Below, piece by piece: positions 59,242 through 64,000 of a stretch of 64,000 bases of DNA (positions are counted from its first letter, which is position 1; each line of letters starts with the position of its first letter). A program made the position numbers and the translations under genes. This stretch comes from Rhizophagus clarus (taxonomy: Eukaryota; Glomeromycota; Glomeromycetes; Glomerales; Glomeraceae): contig BLAL01000252.1 in assembly GCA_015698045.1 (NCBI GenBank), positions 248,001 to 312,000 on the forward strand, given 5' to 3'. The notes below the pieces were generated by a model. The model was given only the letters and a program-made list of their open reading frames with translations. It was not told the origin of the DNA and did not search any database.

Positions 59242-62200
59242 AATTTATTTAAATTATGAAGTATATAATAAATATATTATAATAATATTATTAAAAGGAG
59301 TTTATCATAAAATAGGGAGAAAAAAAAAAAAAAAAAAAAAAAAAAATGTGAGAAATAGGAGTAACAGGGTCTGATTCATTTTCTGAAACTCAGATATCTA
59401 TGTGCTCTTTACTCAAACAGTCAACAGTGTAAATACAACAATGAGTTACTTGAAAGTTTATTTTAAAATAATATATTATTATTTATTTATTTTTATTATT
59501 ATTTTTATTTTTATTTTTTTTTTTTTTTTACAATATTTTCCCAAATAAATTCCAGTTATTGGCGGGTTCAGGCTAGGCTGGAGTCAGTTAGAACAATATT
59601 ATTGTTATAGAAAAAGTGAGAACAAATAACATAACAGAAAAAATTAGGATTCAAGTGCAATGAATGACAACATGTTGACATTTATTGACATTGTTCGATT
59701 TTTGGTGTGTTTTTTGGTACTTGATACCATAACAGCGGTTAATTCCATTATATCCCACGGCTCATCCCCGCGCGTCTCTTTACAAATATAGTAATATTGT
59801 ATATATTTAAATGATAATTTTCATAGTCGGAAAATTTTAACTGTGATACCTACTTTGTTTTTTCATTGTGAGGGTTTTAGCTGAACTTTCAATGTGACAA
59901 AAAAATCGGGTATATTACCTTCCGGCTAAATAAAATAAATAAAAAAAAAATTATTTTTTTTTTTTTTTGCAAATATAAATTATTCTTTAAAGGGGAAAGA
60001 ATGTCCAAAAAAATTTACCCTTTGACCGATTTACATTAATTATAAACTTGATAGTATAAAAAAAGATTTTCCAGGATAGAACAAATTGAAAAAATGGTGA
60101 TAAACGGAGAACGAGTGGCGCAAAGAATCATTACAGGGCTTATTTTGTTTCACGACAGTTTACCAATCTCGATTATTTACAAAATTGCACATATAATTTG
60201 CATAAAACAGTATACAGGTTTCTTGGATTGTTCTAAGAGAAACCTTTGTATGCTCATCGTCTATCGTGGATCTGGATCCATCCTTTTAAATAATAAAAGT
60301 AACATTTGACAGATTCCCAACTTCCAAGCCAAGTTAGATTGTCATACATAATTATTTCTCCAATTACGATTTGGTTTATCTCCATGACTTAAAAATGCTG
60401 TACAATGTTACCGTGTAGTACAAAAGGGTTACGATTCCATTTCTGCAGTGTATTTTTTCTTGCAGCAAAAAAAAAAAAAATAAAATAAAAAAAAAAAAAA
60501 ATAAGAAAAAGAAAAAAAAGTGGAAGAGATAAAAAGAAAAATAAAAAAAAAAAAAAAAAAAAAAAAAAATAATTTTTATTATTATTTTTTTTTTTCATGC
60601 AAATTTTGTATAACCGCTTTACCCATAAAGAGAGACGAAAAACACAAACAAGTCAAAATATATCAAACTTGGGCGCACGAAAACTCTTACTAACTCAATA
60701 AATCATAAAGTGAACACGAATAAACATTGGGAAAGTTTTAACGCCTTGCAGTTAGCTTGGGCGTTTTTTCCCAGTGTTTTCCCCCTCTGCTAAAAAATTC
60801 ATTTTGTAGAACTCGTGCGCGTTTTATATTATCTTGTTACGTTTCTTTGAAATCTTTTTAATTAAATCTTATCGACTCTTATTTAAACGATTGTGTTAAT
60901 GCCTAAATTAAAATGATAAGAAAGAAAATAGGTTTTACGCCATTCTACATAATGAAAAATAAATAATTACATTCTTTTTGATGGTGCATAAAATAAAATT
61001 CCGTAATTTTTCAGATATTTATTCCGAATATTAGAGATAAGGTAAATAATACAATAATCGCGTAGTATATTTATATAAAATAAATTTATAAAACGACGTG
61101 ATGCATGATTGTATAAAAAACAAATATGTGTTAAAGTATAAACTATAACACAAATGAGAATATTTAGAATGTGATTATAGTATATTTATAGCTTATCATA
61201 TTTTTATAGTCAGTCAATTGAATTCTCTGTTAATCGCGGATGACGGGATTCCTTCCGAAATTAACAAATTCTTATAAACAAGTTTAGTTACAAGTTTATT
61301 TACTTTGTGCATGTAATAATGCCTATTGTTGGCCTAAATAAAAAAAAAAAAAATGTTGGCGCTACTGTACAGTACACATTATGTATACTGCACTGAGGTG
61401 ATGCAATTTTAAATAAGATATATTGACATCTTCATCCATTAATATCTAATTAATATGTTACTAAAAAATTATTAACTTATAAGGGTTCATTCAAAGTTAT
61501 CTAAAGTAAACGAAAACGAGGCAAAAAAAAAAAATCTATTTTAAAGTGAATGAAATTGTGGAAATCAAGGGACCAATGTAGAACGTGTCGCGATTTACTG
61601 CATACGTTTTATAATATTCTGCCATTCTCACTGGACAAAGCAGAATGAATGGAGAAAAAATTAGATCTTACAAGGTAAATAAAATATGCGCGGCAGACTT
61701 GGTCCCCTGACCATTTCGTAAACTATTAAGATAATAAATATATTGTGTAAATCATAATTATAAATTTATACTGTATGCATAAATCGAAGTTTTTTTTTTT
61801 TAAAAAAAATAAAAAAACTAGTAAAATTATAACTTTAAAAAAAGTTGTCCTGATCTTACATGACAATATACTCATTATAAAAGTTAGTCTCAATTTTTAC
61901 AAAATTTTCAAATTATGTACATTTATAAATTACAATTTCTTTAAAAAGGAAAAAAATAAATTTAAAGTTTATAAAGATTATAAAAATATTCTTTTATAGT
62001 AAAAAGATAAAATAAAATTCAATCAAATATAATATTCTAAATTATAACTTTGATTATTAATTTAAATAATAAAAATGTGAATCTCTTTTTCAAAAGTGAA
62101 TTTTAATGATATTAAAATTTTTATTTGATTAATAAACAATAAATTCTTAAATATATATTCTGTTAAATATAAGCTTTATTTATTAAACCTTCTATTTTTT

Positions 62201-62690
62201 ATTTTTTTAGTACAAATTTATTAATAAAATAGTTTTTTTATTTACTTATTATAAAAAATTATATTTATATATATTTTTTTTTTATTACTTAAATTTTATT
62301 TTATATAATAATTTTTTAATAATCCATATATACTTTATTAATATTAATTCATATACTATATAAATAAATTATCAGAAGCTATACTCGCAAAATATATTTA
62401 ATTAATAATATAATATTTTAAATTTTTTTATTTTATAATATTTTCAATATATTATTAATTGCAAAATTCTAGAATTAACTAAATAAAAAAAATGTGATTT
62501 TTTTATTATGATAATTTTGATTATTTTTTATTGATTACAGAATTCTGTAACTAATAATAAACAATTTTAATTTAAAGCAACAAACTATAATTTTTTTTAA
62601 AAATATATATTATAATATTATACAGCATATATTGCTAATTATATAATATGATTTTTTTTAATATTTTTTCTTCTAATATTCTTTAAAATT
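57649..62690 (-). promoter_or_regulatory. 5-kb gene-free upstream region of the WOPR gene
   Basis: No gene is recognised on either strand. The plus-strand frame 60094-60309 has no family resemblance and no neighbouring exons. The region carries (TA)n/(TACA)n microsatellites at about 58079-58121 and 59205-59237 and several very long A or T runs (58163-58182, 58668-58717, 59321-59346, 60541-60593). Wor1 genes in yeasts are known for long upstream regions and leaders; similar use here is only an analogy. From about 61780 the DNA becomes more A+T-rich and repeat-like. Confidence 0.4.
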
Positions 62691-63985
62691 TTATTTTTTC
62701 ATATTATTTAGAAAAAAATATTACTTTATCATTAATTAAAGTTTGTACACATGCTGATAATTATAGAAATAATTTGATAGACAGATTAGTTAAAAAATAT
62801 TCACACAGATGCCTGTTTGCCTAAAATACTTGCCCCTTCTAATTTAAATTTATTCTATTATAGAATAATATTCCTATAGAATGTAGACTATAACACTTTT
62901 TTTGTTTACTAATTAATACTGTTAATTTTGAATCATTTTATAATTTAAATCATTTGGCTAAATATCGCAAATCTTCTATTCTTGTTAATTGGAAATGGAC
63001 TTTCAAAATTTTTTCTTACTCACAAGATCCTACTTCTACTTTTTTTCAAAATGTAACTATCAAAACATTTAAATTAAAGCTTTTAGCTGATAAACTTTCA
63101 ACACTCAAACATACCAAAAAGTACTTTTACCATATATACGATGATGCCAACTGTTTCTTATATGGTGATTCTTCAGAAGATTTATCTTTTATATAGTTTT
63201 GTTCAAAAATTATTAACATGACTTTGCAATATTTAACTTCTGTTATTGATTTAATTCAATCTTTTATTTTTAATCATACCCAAACCTGAATTTCTAAGGC
63301 TGGTGTTAGATATCTGAAGATTGGATTTATGCAATTCTACTTTTACTTTATTGATTTATTAAGAAAGTTTATTTTTTAGCTTTTTATTGATTGGTCATAA
63401 CAATATTTAACTTTATCACTTACCAAAGATTTAGTACACCTTATTTTTGATGCTAATTATAAATTTTCCAAATATTTTATATGGTTGCCTTATTGTTAAG
63501 TATTAGCCATTTGGAAGTTAAACTTTGGTATTACTTTTAAGATTAAAAGGCATTCTTACAGGATTAATTTATACTTACATCATTATATTTTAAATAATAG
63601 TAATCATAAATTGGCTTGCGAAGGTCTTCTACAACATGTATGTTACTTTACAGATATTTTCAATTATTATATTAGTTGTGTGAATTGATTGTGCAACTTA
63701 CCTAATTTACTCAAGGTAGTAGTAGTGATGTAGTTATTGAGACTTCATGATAAGTGTAATACTTTGTATTTTGCAGAGTTAAGTCACTATCTTATGATTT
63801 TGACTGAGAAATTTGTGATTTTTTTATAGTTTATTACTTTTGTTTTTGCATTAGTCTGATTAAACTTTGACACTCACATATCTATATATATAGTATATTG
63901 AATTTATCTTATTGGTTTTCTTTTGTAACTTTTAATTATAGATTCTCTTATTATAATAAAAATAAAAATAAAAAAAAATTTATAT
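62691..63985 (+). pseudogene. Decayed LINE-type retrotransposon, 3' end
   Basis: Read on the plus strand through stops and shifts, a RNase H-like end is visible (LSLIKVCTHADNYRNNLIDR, then NHLAKYRKSSILVNWKWTF). It runs on through SYSQDPTSTFFQNVTIKTFK, TKKYFYHIYDDANCFLYGDS and EDLSFI, then WLPYC, IWKLNFGITFKIKRHSYR, LYLHHYILNNSNHKLACEGL and LSHYLMILTEKF. Stops fall at several points, for example at 63194. The order and the A-rich end (AATAAAAATAAAAAAAAA at about 63957-63979) fit the 3' end of a non-LTR element of the type common in Rhizophagus genomes; that identification is by recognition. Confidence 0.6.
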
Positions 63986-64000
63986 AATAAGATTATAAAT

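Noticed and set aside
60094..60309. Possible 71-residue gene MVINGERVAQRIITG..
   Set aside because: No family resemblance, no exon partners, and it lies in the upstream region of the WOPR gene; length is not remarkable.
61829..61969. WOPR-type binding motifs (TTAAAGTT, AACTTTAA) upstream of the WOPR gene
   Set aside because: In DNA this A+T-rich, one or two such 8-mers are expected by chance in 5 kb, so they give no support for autoregulation.
1..64000. tRNA or rRNA genes
   Set aside because: I looked for T-loop (GGTTCRANTCC-type) and rRNA-like G+C-rich blocks and saw none; a covariance-model scan would be needed to exclude short RNA genes.

Overview
This window is nuclear DNA of a fungus, very A+T-rich, with short spliceosomal introns (roughly 55-215 nt, GT..AG). 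The gene families are a GATA factor with two zinc fingers, a WOPR (Gti1/Pac2) regulator, an F1 ATP synthase epsilon subunit, a Ubc6/UBE2J-type E2 and a thiamine pyrophosphokinase. Together with the transposon families (Crypton-type recombinase, pogo/Tigger, Tc1/mariner, LINE, many elements with 8-bp target-site duplications), they point to an arbuscular mycorrhizal fungus of the Rhizophagus type. That assignment is inference; no marker gene is present.

Layout. 0-0.5 kb: broken end of a Crypton-like tyrosine recombinase. 2.3-4.3 kb: an MFSD1-like transporter with seven exons. 6-43 kb: a block almost free of host genes, built of nested transposons. Many boundaries can be set to the base by terminal inverted repeats (TIRs) and duplicated targets. 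Three copies of one family (7487-12552, 30790-32677, 37917-39744) each have an 8-bp duplication, exact in two and with one mismatch in the third. The first copy contains a second element (8270-11050), which contains a third (8549-10680). Two further stacks lie at 13170-16652 and 17046-21922. The second of these carries a 3.4-kb Tc1/mariner element with an intact-looking DD34E transposase gene and an additional, convergent host-like gene.

43.6-57.6 kb: the gene-bearing part. A GATA factor (minus) is followed, after 5 kb of upstream DNA with three tandem GATA sites, by a tight cluster: a membrane-anchored E2 (minus) and a thiamine pyrophosphokinase (plus) share a 244-bp divergent promoter, and the pyrophosphokinase converges on ATP15 (minus) with only 6 bp between stop codons. 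A single-exon WOPR regulator (minus) has about 5 kb of gene-free DNA upstream. The window ends in a decayed LINE.

The most unusual feature is a set of tandem arrays carried by transposons (8671-10390, 13366-14095, 14425-15735). Every repeat unit looks like an intron plus a tiny exon: a GTAAG donor, a TTAAC/CTAAT branch-site-like motif, a T tract, an AG acceptor, then a 41- or 44-nt exon-like core. A second pattern is a group of hAT-like elements that share about 12 terminal bases and mostly have 8-bp duplications, but each with its own private subterminal repeat motif and its own internal hairpin array.
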